From NCBI RefSeq assembly GCF_003112535.1, contig NZ_BEWA01000002.1, forward strand, positions 186,001 to 250,000: a stretch of 64,000 nt of DNA. The letters run 5' to 3'. The notes under the pieces are model-generated. The model ran no database searches and was not told the DNA's origin. It was given only the letters and a program-made list of their open reading frames with translations. This document shows, in pieces, positions 28,023 to 38,821 of the stretch. The position numbers were made by a program, and so were the translations under genes. Every line of letters begins with the position of its first letter. The stretch's first letter is position 1. Source of the DNA: Streptomyces rishiriensis. GTDB taxonomy: Bacteria > Actinomycetota > Actinomycetes > Streptomycetales > Streptomycetaceae.

Positions 28023-29555
28023 TCAGCCCTTCCCGAGGAGCAGTCGCGCCTCGCCGACGGTGATGACGGAACCGGTGACCAGGACGCCTCCGCCGGAGAA
28101 CTCCCCCTCCTCCTCGGAGAGGGTGATCGCCGCCTCCAGGGCGTCGGGCAGCCGCGGCTCGACCTGGACGCGTTCGTCGCCGAACACCTCGACGGCGATC
28201 GCGGCGAGTTCGTCGGCGTCCATCGCGCGGTGGCTTGCGTTCTGCGTGATCACGACCTCGGCGAAGATCGGCTCGAAGGCCTCCAGGAGCCCGCGCACGT
28301 TCTTGTCGCCGCTGGCCCCGACCACGCCGATCAGCCGGGAGAAGTCGAACGCCTCGCGGACGGCCTCGGCGGTGGCCCGGGCGCCGGCCGGGTTGTGCGC
28401 GGCGTCCAGGACGACGGTCGGCGAACGGCGCACGACTTCGAGGCGGCCCGGCGAGGTGACGGCGGCGAAGGCCTTGCGGACGCTGTCGATGTCGAGCGGC
28501 TCGGGCCGCTGGGAGCCGACGCCGAAGAACGCCTCGACGGCGGCGAGCGCGACGGCCGCGTTGTGCGCCTGGTAGGGGCCGTGCAGGGGCAGGTACACCT
28601 CGGGGTACTCGCCGCCCAGCCCGCGCAGGGTGACCAGCTGGCCGCCGACGGCGACCTGGCGGGCGACGACCCCGAACTCCAGCCCCTCCCGGGCCACGGT
28701 CGCGTCGACCTCGACGGCCTTCTTCAGCAGCACCTGGGCCGCGTCGACCGGCTGCTGGGCCAGGATGACGGTGGCGTCCTGCTTGACGATCCCGCTCTTC
28801 TCGGCGGCGATCTCGGCGGTCGTCTCCCCGAGCCGGTCGGTGTGGTCCAGGTCGATGGGCGTGACCACGGCCACGTCACCGTCGATGACGTTGGTGGCGT
28901 CCCAGGAGCCGCCCATGCCCACTTCCACGACGGCGACGTCCACGGGCGCGTCGGCGAAGGCGGCGTACGCCATGCCGGTGAGCACCTCGAAGAAGGACAG
29001 CCGGTACTCCTGCATGCCGTCGACCATGTCGACGTACGGCTTGACGTCCCGGTACGTCTCGATGAACCGCTCGGCGGAGATCGGGGCGCCGTCGAGGCTG
29101 ATCCGCTCGGTGATCGACTGCACGTGCGGGCTCGTGTACCGGCCGGTGCGCAGCTCGAAGGCGCCGAGCAGGGCCTCGATCATGCGGGCGGTGGAGGTCT
29201 TGCCGTTCGTCCCCGTGATGTGGATCGACGGGTAGGAGCGCTGCGGGTCCCCCAGCACGTCCATCAGCGCGGCGATGCGGCCGACGGAGGGCTCCAGCTT
29301 CGTCTCGCCCCAGCGGGTGGCCAGCTCCGCCTCCACCTCGCGCAGGGCCTTGTCGACCTCGGGGTCCTCGGGGCGCGCGGGCACGTCGGCCTGCGGTGCG
29401 CCGCCCTGGGTGCGCAGGGTGCGGCTGCCGGCCTCGATGACCGCGAGGTCGGGGTCGCGGTCGGTCTCCTCGGCGATGATCTCGTCGAAGGGATCGAGAG
29501 GGTCGAAGGGGGCGGGCAGGTCGTCGTGGTTGCCGTTCGGGGGGAGCTCGCTCAC
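28023..29555 (-). CDS. folC: Folylpolyglutamate/dihydrofolate synthase
   Basis: A 510-residue ligase of the Mur family that adds glutamate to folates. The ATP loop is HITGTNGKTSTARMI near residue 120, then GRYTSPHVQSITERI and VDVAVVEVGMGGSWDATN. VVRRSPTVVLDAAHNPAGA opens the C-terminal domain. An N-terminal extension of about 80 acidic residues precedes the ligase fold, longer than in E. coli FolC. The GTG start is at 29555. The valS terminator lies just upstream, so folC has its own promoter, probably around 29560-29590. Confidence 0.93.
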   Translation of the reverse strand: MSELPPNGNHDDLPAPFDPLDPFDEIIAEETDRDPDLAVIEAGSRTLRTQGGAPQADVPARPEDPEVDKALREVEAELATRWGETKLEPSVGRIAALMDVLGDPQRSYPSIHITGTNGKTSTARMIEALLGAFELRTGRYTSPHVQSITERISLDGAPISAERFIETYRDVKPYVDMVDGMQEYRLSFFEVLTGMAYAAFADAPVDVAVVEVGMGGSWDATNVIDGDVAVVTPIDLDHTDRLGETTAEIAAEKSGIVKQDATVILAQQPVDAAQVLLKKAVEVDATVAREGLEFGVVARQVAVGGQLVTLRGLGGEYPEVYLPLHGPYQAHNAAVALAAVEAFFGVGSQRPEPLDIDSVRKAFAAVTSPGRLEVVRRSPTVVLDAAHNPAGARATAEAVREAFDFSRLIGVVGASGDKNVRGLLEAFEPIFAEVVITQNASHRAMDADELAAIAVEVFGDERVQVEPRLPDALEAAITLSEEEGEFSGGGVLVTGSVITVGEARLLLGKG

Positions 29556-29591
29556 GGAGCCAGTCTACGGACGGCCGCTGACAGAGGTGGG

Positions 29592-29630
29592 CGAAGGCCC
29601 CCGGAACCGTTCCGGTTCCGGGGGCCTTCG
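29592..29630 (-). terminator. Terminator of valS
   Basis: A perfect 17-bp stem (29592-29608 with 29614-29630) and a 5-nt loop begin 24 nt past the valS stop. Confidence 0.85.
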
Positions 29631-29654
29631 TCGCCGTGGGGCCCTGCCGCCGCC

Positions 29655-32306
29655 TCAGGCCTGCGGCAGACGGTCCAGCTGGCTCTGGATGCGGGCGATG
29701 TCCTCGTCCGCCTTGGCGAGGCGGGTGCGGATCTTGTCGACCACGTTGTCCGGGGCCTTCGCGAGGAACGCCTCGTTGCCGAGCTTGGCGCCCGCCTGGG
29801 CCTTCTCCTTCTCGGCCGCCGCCAGATCCTTGGCCAGGCGCTTGCGCTCCGCGGCCACGTCGATCGTGCCGGACAGGTCCAGCGCGACCGTGGCGCCCGC
29901 GACCGGCAGGGTCGCCGTCGCCGAGAAGTCCTCGCCCTCCGGCTGCAGGCGCAGCAGCTGGCGGACGGCGGCCTCGTGCGCCGCGAACGGCGTGCCGTCG
30001 AGGGTCAGGCGGGCCGGGACGCGCTGACCGGGCTGCAGGCCCTGGTCGGCGCGGAAACGGCGGACCTCGGTGATGACCGACTGGAGGCTCTCGATCTCCT
30101 TCTCGGCGACCGCGTCCTGGAAGCCGCCCGGTGCGTCAGCACCAGGGACGGACACAGCCTTGGGCCACTCGGCGACGACGACGGACTCGCCGCCGGTCAG
30201 CGTGGTCCACAGCGTCTCCGTGACGAACGGGACGATCGGGTGCAGCAGCTTCAGGGTGACGTCGAGGACCTCGCCGAGGACCCGGCCGGAGACCTTCGCG
30301 GGCTCGCCGCCGGCCATGAACGTCGTCTTGGACAGCTCGACGTACCAGTCGAAGACCTCGTCCCAGGCGAAGTGGAACAGCGTGTCGGAGAGCTTCGCGA
30401 ACTGGAAGTCCTCGTAGAGCGCGTCGACTTCGGCGACGACGGCGTTGAGGCGGGAGAGGATCCAGCGGTCGGTCGCCGACAGCTTCCCGGCGTCCGGCAG
30501 CGGACCGTCGACGGTGGCGCCGTTCATCAGCGCGAAGCGGGTGGCGTTCCAGATCTTGTTGGCGAAGTTGCGCGAGCCCTGGACCCAGTCCTCGCCGATC
30601 GGGACGTCGACACCGGGGTTGGCGCCGCGCGCAAGGGTGAAGCGGAGCGCGTCGGAGCCGTACTTGTCCATCCAGTCCAGCGGGTTGACCGCGTTGCCGA
30701 AGGACTTCGACATCTTCTTGCCGAACTGGTCGCGGACCATGCCGTGCAGGGCGATGGTGTGGAACGGCGGGGTGCCGTCCATCGCGTACAGGCCGAACAT
30801 CATCATCCGGGCAACCCAGAAGAAGAGGATGTCGTAGCCGGTGACCAGGACGGAGTTCGGGTAGAACTTCGCGAGCGACTCGGTCTGTTCGGGCCAGCCG
30901 AGCGTGGAGAACGGCCACAGACCGGAGGAGAACCAGGTGTCGAGGACGTCGGTGTCCTGGTGCCAGCCCTCGCCGGTGGGGGCCTCGTCGTCGGGGCCGA
31001 CACAGACGACCTCGCCGTTCGGGCCGTACCAGACGGGGATGCGGTGCCCCCACCACAACTGCCGCGAGATGCACCAGTCGTGCAGGTTGTCGACCCAGTC
31101 GAAGTAGCGCTTCTCCATCTCCTGCGGGTGGATCTTGACGCGGCCGTCGCGGACCGCGTCGCCGGCGGCCTTCGCCAGCGGGCCGACCTTGACCCACCAC
31201 TGCATGGACAGGCGCGGCTCGATGGTCGTCTTGCAGCGCGAGCAGTGGCCGACGGAGTGGACGTACGGGCGCTTCTCGGCGACGATCCTGCCCTCGGCGC
31301 GCAGGGCGGCGACGATGGCGGAGCGGGCCTCCAGCCGGTCCAGGCCCTGGAAGGGACCGTGGGCGGTGATGACCGCGTGCTCGTCCATGATGGTGAGCGA
31401 CGGAAGGTTGTGGCGCTGGCCGATCTCGAAGTCGTTCGGGTCGTGCGCCGGGGTCACCTTGACCGCGCCGGTGCCGAACTCGGGGTCGACATGGGTGTCG
31501 GCGACGACCGGGATGGAGCGGTTGGTCAGCGGGAGGCGGATCTCCTTGCCGACCAGGTGCTGGTAGCGCTCGTCGTCCGGGTGGACGGCGACGGCCGTGT
31601 CGCCGAGCATCGTCTCCGCGCGCGTGGTGGCGACGACGATGGTGTCGTCCCCCTCGCCGTACTTCATGGAGACGAGCTCGCCGTCGTCGTCCTGGTACTC
31701 GACCTCGATGTCCGAGATCGCCGTCAGACAACGCGGACACCAGTTGATGATCCGCTCGGCGCGGTAGATGAGCTCGTCGTCGTAGAGCCGCTTGAAGATG
31801 GTCTGGACGGCCTGCGACAGCCCTTCGTCCATGGTGAAGCGCTCACGCGACCAGGCGACGCCGTCGCCCAGACGACGCATCTGGCCGCTGATCTGGCCGC
31901 CGGACTCGCCCTTCCACTGCCAGACGCGCTCGACGAACGCCTCCCGGCCGAGGTCGTGACGGGACTTGCCCTCCTTGCCCAGTTCGCGCTCGACGACGTT
32001 TTGCGTGGCGATGCCGGCGTGGTCCATACCCGGCTGCCAGAGCGTCTCGAAGCCCTGCATGCGCTTGCGGCGAGTGAGAGCGTCGATGAGCGTGTGCTCG
32101 AAGGCGTGCCCCAGGTGCAGGCTGCCCGTGACGTTCGGCGGGGGGATGACGACGGTGTACGGAGGCTTGTCGCTCTTGGCGTCGGCCTCGAAGTAGCCCC
32201 GCTCCACCCAGCGCTCGTACAGCGGCCCCTCTACGTCGGCCGGCGCGTACTGGGTCGGCAGTTCGGTGGGGGGCGCTGATGGCTGCTGCTGAGCGTTCTC
32301 GGTCAC
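29655..32306 (-). CDS. valS: Valyl-tRNA synthetase
   Basis: An 883-residue class I synthetase that charges tRNA-Val. The HIGH motif is HLGH at residues 64-67 after PPPNVTGS, and KMSKS appears as [10 protein letters not shown] near residue 530. The editing domain CP1 lies between ([14 protein letters not shown]). A C-terminal coiled-coil arm (about 815-880, rich in Lys/Glu/Ala) is the usual tRNA-binding arm. The monocistronic unit is framed by its own terminator. I see no T-box in the 136-bp upstream region. Confidence 0.97.
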   Translation of the reverse strand: MTENAQQQPSAPPTELPTQYAPADVEGPLYERWVERGYFEADAKSDKPPYTVVIPPPNVTGSLHLGHAFEHTLIDALTRRKRMQGFETLWQPGMDHAGIATQNVVERELGKEGKSRHDLGREAFVERVWQWKGESGGQISGQMRRLGDGVAWSRERFTMDEGLSQAVQTIFKRLYDDELIYRAERIINWCPRCLTAISDIEVEYQDDDGELVSMKYGEGDDTIVVATTRAETMLGDTAVAVHPDDERYQHLVGKEIRLPLTNRSIPVVADTHVDPEFGTGAVKVTPAHDPNDFEIGQRHNLPSLTIMDEHAVITAHGPFQGLDRLEARSAIVAALRAEGRIVAEKRPYVHSVGHCSRCKTTIEPRLSMQWWVKVGPLAKAAGDAVRDGRVKIHPQEMEKRYFDWVDNLHDWCISRQLWWGHRIPVWYGPNGEVVCVGPDDEAPTGEGWHQDTDVLDTWFSSGLWPFSTLGWPEQTESLAKFYPNSVLVTGYDILFFWVARMMMFGLYAMDGTPPFHTIALHGMVRDQFGKKMSKSFGNAVNPLDWMDKYGSDALRFTLARGANPGVDVPIGEDWVQGSRNFANKIWNATRFALMNGATVDGPLPDAGKLSATDRWILSRLNAVVAEVDALYEDFQFAKLSDTLFHFAWDEVFDWYVELSKTTFMAGGEPAKVSGRVLGEVLDVTLKLLHPIVPFVTETLWTTLTGGESVVVAEWPKAVSVPGADAPGGFQDAVAEKEIESLQSVITEVRRFRADQGLQPGQRVPARLTLDGTPFAAHEAAVRQLLRLQPEGEDFSATATLPVAGATVALDLSGTIDVAAERKRLAKDLAAAEKEKAQAGAKLGNEAFLAKAPDNVVDKIRTRLAKADEDIARIQSQLDRLPQA

Positions 32307-32442
32307 GGGCCCAGTTTAGGGGTGTCACCGCGCGGTCCCGAAACGTGTTTCCTCTGTAACGGTGGGGCCCCCGCCACCGTGCAGGTGTGGGCTTTGAGCC
32401 AGGATGTGAAAAACGCATAAGCATCTGGAGGGGAACCGAGGA

Positions 32443-33450
32443 ATGAGTCACAACCAGCCGGGCCCGTACGGCGGGCAGCCCCAGCAGCCCGGACCGTACG
32501 GCCAGCCCGGTCCGTACGGCCAGCCGCCGCAGGCGCCGCAGCCCGGCTACGGCTACCCCCAGCAGCCCCCCGCCCCGCAGCCCGGCTACGGCTACCCGGC
32601 GCAGCCCCCGCAGGGCGTGCCCCCGCAGACGCCGCCCTACGGCCAGCAGCCGCCGTACGGCCAGCAGCCGCCGTACGGCCAGCCCCCCTACGGCCAGCAG
32701 CCGCCCTACGGCCAGCCCCCCTACGGCGTCCCGCAGCCCCCGCCGGGCGGCCGCGGGAAGAAGACGGCCGGCATCGTCGTCGGCGCGGTCGCGGTCGTCG
32801 CCGCGCTGGGCGTCGGCGCCTACTTCGTGCTCGGCGCGAGCGGCGGCGCCGGCGGCCTCAAGGACGACGGCGCGCACAAGCTGACCACCCCGGGGACCGC
32901 CCTCACCGACTACAACCGAGCCTCGGCCGACGGCGCGAGCGCCGGCAAGGACTCGGCCGCCGACCTGGCGAAGACCGGCGTCCAGGACGGCAAGTCCGTG
33001 ATCGGCGTCTACACGACGGCGGACCTGAGCGGGTACGACCCGGCCGACCCGAGCACCGCGCCCGACGCGTCCGAGCTGGCCACGTCCAAGACCATCACCT
33101 TCGCCGGCGCCTACGGCAAGATCGCCGACCCGCAGAAGACGCTGGACCTGTTCTTCGCCAACTTCAAGAAGTCGTCCGAACAGAGCTCCTCCGGTTCCGG
33201 CGGCGCCGAGAAGGGCGAGCTGGTCGGCGAACCCGAGACGGCCGACCTGGACGGCGCGGTCATGAAGTGCCAGGCGGCCAAGGGGAAGAACGCGGTCACC
33301 AAGCAGGAGAAGACCGACTGGTTCTGCGCCTGGGCGGACTACAGCACCATCGCCATGGTGTCGCCGGGCGACGCCACGAAGGGCGTCACCAAGGACGTGG
33401 CGATCGACATCACCACCAAGCTGCGCGAGCAGATCCGCGTCGGGGTGTGA
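32443..33450 (+). CDS. Pro/Gly/Gln/Tyr-rich N-terminus, membrane-anchored extracytoplasmic protein
   Basis: A 335-residue protein preceded by a GGAGGGG site. Residues 1-105 are repeats of PYGQ and PQPGYGYP type, a disordered cytoplasmic region common in actinobacterial membrane proteins. One membrane helix follows (AGIVVGAVAVVAALGVGAYFVLG). The outer domain (about 135-335) is soluble, with a conserved pair of Cys (MKCQAAK and WFCAWAD) that may form a disulfide. No enzyme motif is seen. It stands alone, divergent from valS and convergent with clpX. Confidence 0.8.
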   Translation: MSHNQPGPYGGQPQQPGPYGQPGPYGQPPQAPQPGYGYPQQPPAPQPGYGYPAQPPQGVPPQTPPYGQQPPYGQQPPYGQPPYGQQPPYGQPPYGVPQPPPGGRGKKTAGIVVGAVAVVAALGVGAYFVLGASGGAGGLKDDGAHKLTTPGTALTDYNRASADGASAGKDSAADLAKTGVQDGKSVIGVYTTADLSGYDPADPSTAPDASELATSKTITFAGAYGKIADPQKTLDLFFANFKKSSEQSSSGSGGAEKGELVGEPETADLDGAVMKCQAAKGKNAVTKQEKTDWFCAWADYSTIAMVSPGDATKGVTKDVAIDITTKLREQIRVGV

Positions 33451-33480
33451 CGCGTCGGCCCACACACACGAGCCACACAC

Positions 33481-33522
33481 ACGAGGAAGGGCCCCGGTCG
33501 GGTGACCGGGGCCCTTCCTCGT
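33481..33522. terminator. Bidirectional terminator between the membrane protein gene and clpX
   Basis: A perfect 19-bp stem (33481-33499 with 33504-33522) and a 4-nt loop lie between two convergent genes, 30 nt after one stop and 12 nt from the other. Confidence 0.9.
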
Positions 33523-33533
33523 ACGGATGCCGC

Positions 33534-34823
33534 CTAGGCGGTCTTCGCCTCGCCCGGGCCGCGGCCGCCGCGGGCGTCGCGGGGGATCAGGGTCGGGTTG
33601 ACGTTGGAGAGCACCACGTCCGCCGTGATGACGACGCGCGCCACGTCCTTGCGGGACGGGACCTCGTACATCACCGCCTGGAGGACCTCCTCCATGATGG
33701 CGCGCAGGCCGCGGGCGCCGGTCTGGCGGAGGATGGCCTGGTCGGCGATGGCCTCCAGGGCCTCGCGCTCGAAGTCCAGCTCCACGCCGTCGAGTTCGAA
33801 GAGCCGCTGGTACTGCTTGACCAGCGCGTTGCGCGGCTCGATCAGGATCTGCAGGAGCGCCTCGCGGTCCAGGTTGTGGACCGAGGTGATGACCGGCAGA
33901 CGGCCGATGAACTCCGGGATCATGCCGAACTTGACCAGGTCCTCGGGCATGACGGCCTCGAACTGGTCCTTGGACTCCAGCTCGCGCTTGGAGCGGATCG
34001 TCGCGCCGAAACCGATGCCCTTGGCGCCGGCCCGGGTCTCGATGATCTTCTCCAGGCCCGAGAAGGCGCCGCCCACGATGAACAGCACGTTCGTGGTGTC
34101 GATCTGGATGAACTCCTGGTGCGGGTGCTTGCGGCCGCCCTGCGGCGGGACCGAGGCGGTGGTGCCTTCCAGGATCTTCAGCAGCGCCTGCTGGACGCCC
34201 TCGCCCGACACGTCGCGCGTGATGGAAGGGTTCTCGCTCTTCCTCGCGACCTTGTCGATCTCGTCGATGTAGATGATCCCGGTCTCGGCCTTCTTGACGT
34301 CGTAGTCGGCGGCCTGGATCAGCTTCAGCAGGATGTTCTCGACGTCCTCGCCGACGTAACCGGCCTCGGTGAGCGCCGTGGCGTCGGCGATCGCGAACGG
34401 GACGTTCAGCATGCGCGCCAGGGTCTGCGCGAGAAGCGTCTTGCCCGAGCCCGTGGGGCCGAGCAGGAGGATGTTGGACTTCGCCAACTCGATGGCGTCC
34501 TCGCGGCTTTGGGCGCCGCCGTTCTCACCGGCCTGGACGCGCTTGTAGTGGTTGTACACCGCGACCGACAGGGCCTTCTTGGCGGGCTCCTGGCCCACCA
34601 CGTAGCCCTCGAGGAACTCGTAGATCTCGCGCGGCTTGGGGAGTTCCTCCCAGCGGACCTCGCTCGTCTCCGCGAGCTCTTCCTCGATGATCTCGTTGCA
34701 GAGGTCGATGCACTCGTCGCAGATGTAGACACCGGGCCCTGCGATGAGCTTCTTGACCTGCTTCTGGCTCTTGCCGCAGAACGAGCACTTGAGCAGATCG
34801 CCGCCGTCACCGATGCGTGCCAC
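33534..34823 (-). CDS. clpX: ATP-dependent Clp protease ATPase subunit ClpX
   Basis: A 429-residue AAA+ unfoldase. The N-terminal zinc domain has Cys13, Cys16, Cys35 and Cys38. Walker A is GPTGSGKT near residue 122 and Walker B is IIYIDEID. The IGF-type ClpP-docking loop reads IGFGA. It feeds substrates to the ClpP1P2 peptidase encoded just upstream, after a strong hairpin. Confidence 0.97.
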   Translation of the reverse strand: MARIGDGGDLLKCSFCGKSQKQVKKLIAGPGVYICDECIDLCNEIIEEELAETSEVRWEELPKPREIYEFLEGYVVGQEPAKKALSVAVYNHYKRVQAGENGGAQSREDAIELAKSNILLLGPTGSGKTLLAQTLARMLNVPFAIADATALTEAGYVGEDVENILLKLIQAADYDVKKAETGIIYIDEIDKVARKSENPSITRDVSGEGVQQALLKILEGTTASVPPQGGRKHPHQEFIQIDTTNVLFIVGGAFSGLEKIIETRAGAKGIGFGATIRSKRELESKDQFEAVMPEDLVKFGMIPEFIGRLPVITSVHNLDREALLQILIEPRNALVKQYQRLFELDGVELDFEREALEAIADQAILRQTGARGLRAIMEEVLQAVMYEVPSRKDVARVVITADVVLSNVNPTLIPRDARGGRGPGEAKTA

Positions 34824-34916
34824 GGTGTGCTTCCCCTTCGCCTGGGAGACGACTGGACGCTTACGAATCCAGCGGCTCCTGGTGCTGCCTTATTCCGACG
34901 GTACCTTGCCTGGCCC

Positions 34917-34991
34917 CCCGTTCGGGCCCCCCTTGGCACGGTTCACTGCGACGTGGACCGTGTCACACCGTGCCGAGGGGGCCCGAACGGG
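34917..34991 (-). terminator. Large hairpin after clpP2
   Basis: Two arms of about 25 bp (34917-34942 and 34967-34991), imperfect by one mismatch and one bulge, begin 14 nt past the clpP2 stop. They probably end the clpP1-clpP2 message before clpX. Confidence 0.75.
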
Positions 34992-35004
34992 ACGACTCCG
35001 AACG

Positions 35005-35685
35005 TCAACGCAGAGACTCGTTGTTCATCTTCCGGGTGGAGATGATCTGGTCGATCAGGCCGTACGACAGCGCGTCCTCGGCCGTGAGGATCTTGTCGCG
35101 CTCGATGTCCTCGCGGATCTTCTCGATCGGCGTGGTCGAGTGCTTGGCCAGCATGTCCTCCAGCTGCGCGCGCATCCGGAGGATCTCGTTGGCGGCGATC
35201 TCCAGGTCGGAGACCTGACCGCGGCCGGTCTCACTGTACGGCTGGTGGATCAGCACGCGCGCGTTCGGCAGCGCCATCCGCTTGCCCGGGGTGCCGGCGG
35301 CCAGCAGGATCGCGGCGGCGGAGGCCGCCTGGCCCATGCAGACCGTCTGGATGTCGGGCTTCACGAACTGCATGGTGTCGTAGATCGCGGTCAGCGCCGT
35401 GAAGGAGCCGCCGGGGCTGTTGATGTAGACCGAGATGTCCCGGTCGGGGTCCATCGACTCCAGGCACAGCAGCTGCGCCATGACGTCGTTGGCGGAGGCG
35501 TCGTCGATCTGCACGCCGAGGAAGATCACGCGCTCCTCGAAGAGCTTCGCGTACGGGTCGTACTCGCGGACGCCCTGGGAGGTGCGCTCGACGAAGCGCG
35601 GGATGACGTAGCGGGACTCTGCGCGGGGTCCGGTGTATTCGGCCTCGGTGCGGGCGTAGATGCCGCTGCCGGGGAAGTCGTTCAC
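35005..35685 (-). CDS. clpP: ATP-dependent Clp protease proteolytic subunit (ClpP2 type)
   Basis: A 226-residue serine peptidase. The catalytic residues are Ser122 in MGQAASAA, His147 in LIHQPY and probably Asp193. An N-terminal stretch of about 25 residues precedes the core and is likely removed by processing. It is the second of the pair; in Streptomyces ClpP1 and ClpP2 form one mixed barrel. Confidence 0.95.
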   Translation of the reverse strand: MNDFPGSGIYARTEAEYTGPRAESRYVIPRFVERTSQGVREYDPYAKLFEERVIFLGVQIDDASANDVMAQLLCLESMDPDRDISVYINSPGGSFTALTAIYDTMQFVKPDIQTVCMGQAASAAAILLAAGTPGKRMALPNARVLIHQPYSETGRGQVSDLEIAANEILRMRAQLEDMLAKHSTTPIEKIREDIERDKILTAEDALSYGLIDQIISTRKMNNESLR

Positions 35686-35917
35686 GGTGTCTCCTGAAAG
35701 GGGGCTGGGGCGGTGGCTGGAGGGGCTGGAGAGGGGCTCTGACGGCTTCCGAGGCCTCGTGGCGCCCGCTGGGAGGCTCCGGGCGGCCCGGGAGTCCCGA
35801 GGGGCTTCCTGGGCCTCCGGGAGGCCTCAGCGGACTCCTGGGGCCTCGGAAGGGATCAGGGGCTCAGGGAGCTCCGGGGAGCGCCCTGGGCGGCCCTGCC
35901 GCCGTCAGGGGTGACCC
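35686..35917. other. Spacer between clpP1 and clpP2, strongly purine-skewed
   Basis: The 232 bp on the plus strand are rich in runs of G with little A and T (GGGGCTGG, GGGAGG and GAGGCCTC recur), so the clpP1-clpP2 transcript would be C-rich here. No ORF is supported. GAGGCCTC and GGCCTC segments give several short potential hairpins. Confidence 0.6.
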
Positions 35918-36535
35918 TCAGGCCGCCCCGGTGCCGCCGCCGCCCGGCATGCCGGCGGCCGTCGGGATGACGTCGTCGATGAGGCCGTACTCCTTGGCCT
36001 CGAACGCGTCGAACCAGCGGTCGCGGTCCGAGTCGCGGGTGATCTGCTCGACCGACTGGCCGGTGTGCTGCGAGGTCAGCTCCGCCATGCGCTTCTTGGT
36101 GTGCAGCAGCCGCTCGGCGTGGATCTTGATGTCCGAGGCCGACCCGGCCAGGCCCGCGGAGGGCTGGTGGATCAGGATCTCGGCGTTCGGCAGCGCGAAG
36201 CGCTTGCCGGGGGTGCCCGCGCTGAGCAGGAACTGGCCCATGGAGGCGGCCAGGCCCATGGCGATGGTCACCACGTCGTTCTTGATGAACTGCATGGTGT
36301 CGTAGATCGCCATGCCGGCCGTGATGGAGCCGCCGGGGCTGTTGATGTAGAGGTAGATGTCCTTGTCCGGGTCGGCGGCAAGGAGCAGCAACTGTGCGGT
36401 GATCTTGTTGGCGATGTCGTCGTCGACCGCCTGGCCGAGGAAGATGATCCGCTCGCCGAGCAGCCGGTTGTAGACCTGGTCGCCGAGGCCACCGATGGAA
36501 GGCTCGCCGGCGGCGGAGGGCATCAGATTCGTCAC
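35918..36535 (-). CDS. clpP: ATP-dependent Clp protease proteolytic subunit (ClpP1 type)
   Basis: A 205-residue serine peptidase with Ser98 in GLAASMGQ, His123 in LIHQPS and Asp168 in ITRDSD as the catalytic triad. The Gly-rich C-terminus ([11 protein letters not shown]) is typical of Streptomyces ClpP1. It is first in the clpP1-clpP2 unit; the promoter lies between its ATG and the tig terminator at 36709. Confidence 0.95.
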   Translation of the reverse strand: MTNLMPSAAGEPSIGGLGDQVYNRLLGERIIFLGQAVDDDIANKITAQLLLLAADPDKDIYLYINSPGGSITAGMAIYDTMQFIKNDVVTIAMGLAASMGQFLLSAGTPGKRFALPNAEILIHQPSAGLAGSASDIKIHAERLLHTKKRMAELTSQHTGQSVEQITRDSDRDRWFDAFEAKEYGLIDDVIPTAAGMPGGGGTGAA

Positions 36536-36669
36536 GTATCCACCTGCTCGTCTTAACGACGGCGCCGGGCCGTCTCACGTGTACTGCCGGGGGCAACGGA
36601 GACTCCCCTGCCCTCGTACTCATGGACCCTAACGCGCGGGTCCCGCCGGGGAATCCCGGAGAGGAGAGT

Positions 36670-36685
36670 GTTCGCCGGGGGCGTA
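36670..36685. promoter_or_regulatory. Possible ClgR-type operator upstream of clpP1
   Basis: The sequence GTTCGCCGGGGGCGTA lies about 135 bp before the clpP1 start. It resembles the ClgR box reported for Streptomyces clp genes as I remember it (GTTCGC, a short spacer, GCG), with a spacer perhaps one base short. ClgR activates clpP1P2 in this genus. Confidence 0.35.
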
Positions 36686-36708
36686 GTCGCCCGGGGGCGC
36701 GGACGACG

Positions 36709-36745
36709 GAGGGGCCCCGGAGCGATCGCCGCTCCGGGGCCCCTC
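36709..36745 (-). terminator. Terminator of tig
   Basis: A perfect 16-bp stem (36709-36724 with 36730-36745) and a 5-nt loop lie 32 nt past the tig stop. Confidence 0.85.
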
Positions 36746-36776
36746 GTGCTCTGCGTCAGAGGCGACGCGAGGCCCT

Positions 36777-38171
36777 TCAGCTCTCGGTCTTCTCCTCGGA
36801 GGACTCCGTCTCGGAGGTCTCCGTCTCGGCTGCGGCCTCCGCGGACTCCTCCTCCTCGTCGTCGTCCAGGTCGATGACCTCGCCGTTGGTGTCCTTCACC
36901 GTGGCGGACTCGACGACCGTGGCCAGCGCCTTGCCGCGGGCGACCTCGCCGACCAGCAGCGGGACCTGACCACCCTCGACGACCGCCTGGGCGAACTGGT
37001 CGGGGGACATGCCGGAGGAGGCGGCACGGCGCATGAGGTGCTCGGTGAGCTCCTCCTGGTTGACGTTCAGCTTCTCGCGCTTGACGAGCTCGTCGAGCAC
37101 GAACTGGGTCTTGATGCCCTTGACCGCGGCCTCACGGGTCTCGGTCTCGAACTCCTCGGCGGTCTTGCCCTGGATCTCCAGGTACTTGTCGAGGTCGAGG
37201 CCCATCTGGCCGAGCTGGTGGTGCTCCAGGTTGTGCTTGCGGGTGTTGACCTCGTCCTCGAGGAGCTTCTCGGGGACGGGCACCTCGACGAGCTCCAGCA
37301 GCTTCTCCAGGACGCGCTCCTGGGCCTGCGTGGCCTGGTCGTACTGCTTCATGTTCTCGAGGCGCTTGCGGCTGTCGGCCTTCAGCTCGTCGAGGGTGTC
37401 GAACTCGGAGGCGAGCTGCGCGAACTCGTCGTCCAGCTCGGGGAGCTCGCGGGCGGCGACCTGGGTGACCTTGACGGTGACCTCGGCCTCCTTGCCGGCC
37501 GCGGAGCCGCCCTTCAGCTCGGAGGTGAAGGTGGTCTCGCCACCGGCCTCCAGGCCCTTGACGGCCTCGTCGATGCCGTCCAGCAGCTCACCGGAGCCGA
37601 TGGTGTAGGAGACGCCGCTCGCGACGCCGTCCTCCAGGACCTCGCCGTCGACCTTGGCCTCCAGGTCCACCGTCACGACGTCGCCGTCCTCGGCGGCGCG
37701 CTCGACCGGGGAGGTCGAGGCGAAGCGCTCGCGGAGCTGCTCGACCGACTTGTCGACGTCCTCCTCGGTGACCTCGACGGCGTCGACCTCGACCTCGATG
37801 GAGGAGAAGTCCTCGGGGAGCTCCAGGGCGGGACGCACGTCGACCTCGGCGGTGAAGTTCAGCGTCTCGCCGTCCTTCAGCTCCGTGATGTCGACCTCGG
37901 GCTGGCCGAGGACGTCGATCTCCGCCTCGTTGACCGCCTCCGTGTAGAACTTCGGCAGCGCGTCGTTGACGGCCTCCTCCAGCACGGCGCCACGGCCGAA
38001 GCGCTGGTCGATGACCCGGGCGGGGATCTTGCCCTTGCGGAAGCCCTTCACCGTGACCTGCTGGTTGATCTTCTTGTACGCCGCGTCGAGGCTGTCCTTG
38101 AGCTCCTCGAAGGGCACCTCGATGCTGAGCCGAACCCGAGTCGGGTTCAGGGTCTCCACGGCGCTCTTCAC
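36777..38171 (-). CDS. tig: Trigger factor (ribosome-associated peptidyl-prolyl isomerase chaperone)
   Basis: A 464-residue protein. The ribosome-binding loop is [17 protein letters not shown] near residue 43. The FKBP-like PPIase domain starts near 160 ([32 protein letters not shown]), and the helical chaperone domain fills 250-430. The tail is very acidic ([16 protein letters not shown]). The GTG at 38171 was chosen because AAGGAG stands 8 nt upstream and translation then begins [12 protein letters not shown], the family start. Confidence 0.96.
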   Translation of the reverse strand: MKSAVETLNPTRVRLSIEVPFEELKDSLDAAYKKINQQVTVKGFRKGKIPARVIDQRFGRGAVLEEAVNDALPKFYTEAVNEAEIDVLGQPEVDITELKDGETLNFTAEVDVRPALELPEDFSSIEVEVDAVEVTEEDVDKSVEQLRERFASTSPVERAAEDGDVVTVDLEAKVDGEVLEDGVASGVSYTIGSGELLDGIDEAVKGLEAGGETTFTSELKGGSAAGKEAEVTVKVTQVAARELPELDDEFAQLASEFDTLDELKADSRKRLENMKQYDQATQAQERVLEKLLELVEVPVPEKLLEDEVNTRKHNLEHHQLGQMGLDLDKYLEIQGKTAEEFETETREAAVKGIKTQFVLDELVKREKLNVNQEELTEHLMRRAASSGMSPDQFAQAVVEGGQVPLLVGEVARGKALATVVESATVKDTNGEVIDLDDDEEEESAEAAAETETSETESSEEKTES

Positions 38172-38375
38172 GGTTCGGTCTCCTTGGGGGCTGACTTCTT
38201 GGTTTCTGCCGGAGCCAGACCGGCTCCGGCGGATTCGCCGCCCGGAGGACTTCGGAGAACGAGGACACACGGGCGTGCAGCTTGCATAGTAACGGCAGCG
38301 ACGACACGCCCCAAAGGCGATCAAGCGAGGTGACCGCACAGGTGGCCCGTCACGGTCGGCGACGACCGCGGTCGA

Positions 38376-38452
38376 TGGTCGGGGTGGCGGGATTTGAACC
38401 CACGGCCTTCCGCTCCCAAAGCGGACGCGCTACCAAGCTGCGCCACACCCCG
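38376..38452 (-). tRNA. tRNA-Pro (anticodon TGG)
   Basis: It folds as a full cloverleaf: acceptor CGGGGTG with CACCCCG, anticodon loop TTTGGGA giving TGG, T arm GTGGGTTCGAATCCCGC. The 3' CCA is encoded in the DNA (38376-38378). Confidence 0.95.
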
Positions 38453-38617
38453 TCTGGTGCGACACGTAGGGTACATGCCCGCAGGCCTCGCGACCGCCGC
38501 ATTCACCGAGCCTTCGGGCGGCCGGCCACGGGGCGGGGAAGGGCGGTGTGCGCCGCAGGCCGCCGACCCGCTACGATGCCTGCAGTGCCGCGGTCACCGA
38601 CCTGCGGCGCGTCGCGT

Positions 38618-38688
38618 GCGGGCGTAGCTCAATGGTAGAGCACTAGTCTTCCAAACTAGCTACGCGGGTTCGATTCCCGTCGCCCGCT
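38618..38688 (+). tRNA. tRNA-Gly (anticodon TCC)
   Basis: A 71-nt cloverleaf: acceptor GCGGGCG with CGCCCGC, anticodon loop CTTCCAA giving TCC, T arm GCGGGTTCGATTCCCGT. CCA is not encoded. Confidence 0.95.
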
Positions 38689-38696
38689 CTGTACGG

Positions 38697-38739
38697 CGAA
38701 GGCCCGGGTGAGAGGTCGTTTCCTCTCCCCGGGCCTTCG
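38697..38739. terminator. Terminator after tRNA-Gly
   Basis: Arms CGAAGGCCCGGG (38697-38708) and its complement (38728-38739) with a short inner AGAG/CTCT stem begin 9 nt past the tRNA. The hairpin may also stop the minus-strand gene to the right. Confidence 0.8.
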
Positions 38740-38821
38740 GCTTTCCCGGGGCGTTCACTCCCCCCGTACCGCCGTCGCCGGTCCTGTGGCGCTCCTGCCG
38801 CCGCGCGCCTTCCGCTGCCGC

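Noticed and set aside
28230..32279. A 1,349-residue open frame on the plus strand opposite valS and folC
   Set aside because: It is the antisense shadow of valS and folC, a common effect at over 70 percent GC. It has low-complexity Asp/Val/Leu/Arg composition and no domain.
32307..32442. T-box riboswitch before valS
   Set aside because: The 136-bp region is too short, and I find no T-box consensus or specifier-loop pattern.
38376..38688. tRNA genes as integration sites
   Set aside because: Both tRNAs are intact; there is no integrase or duplicated 3' tRNA end nearby.
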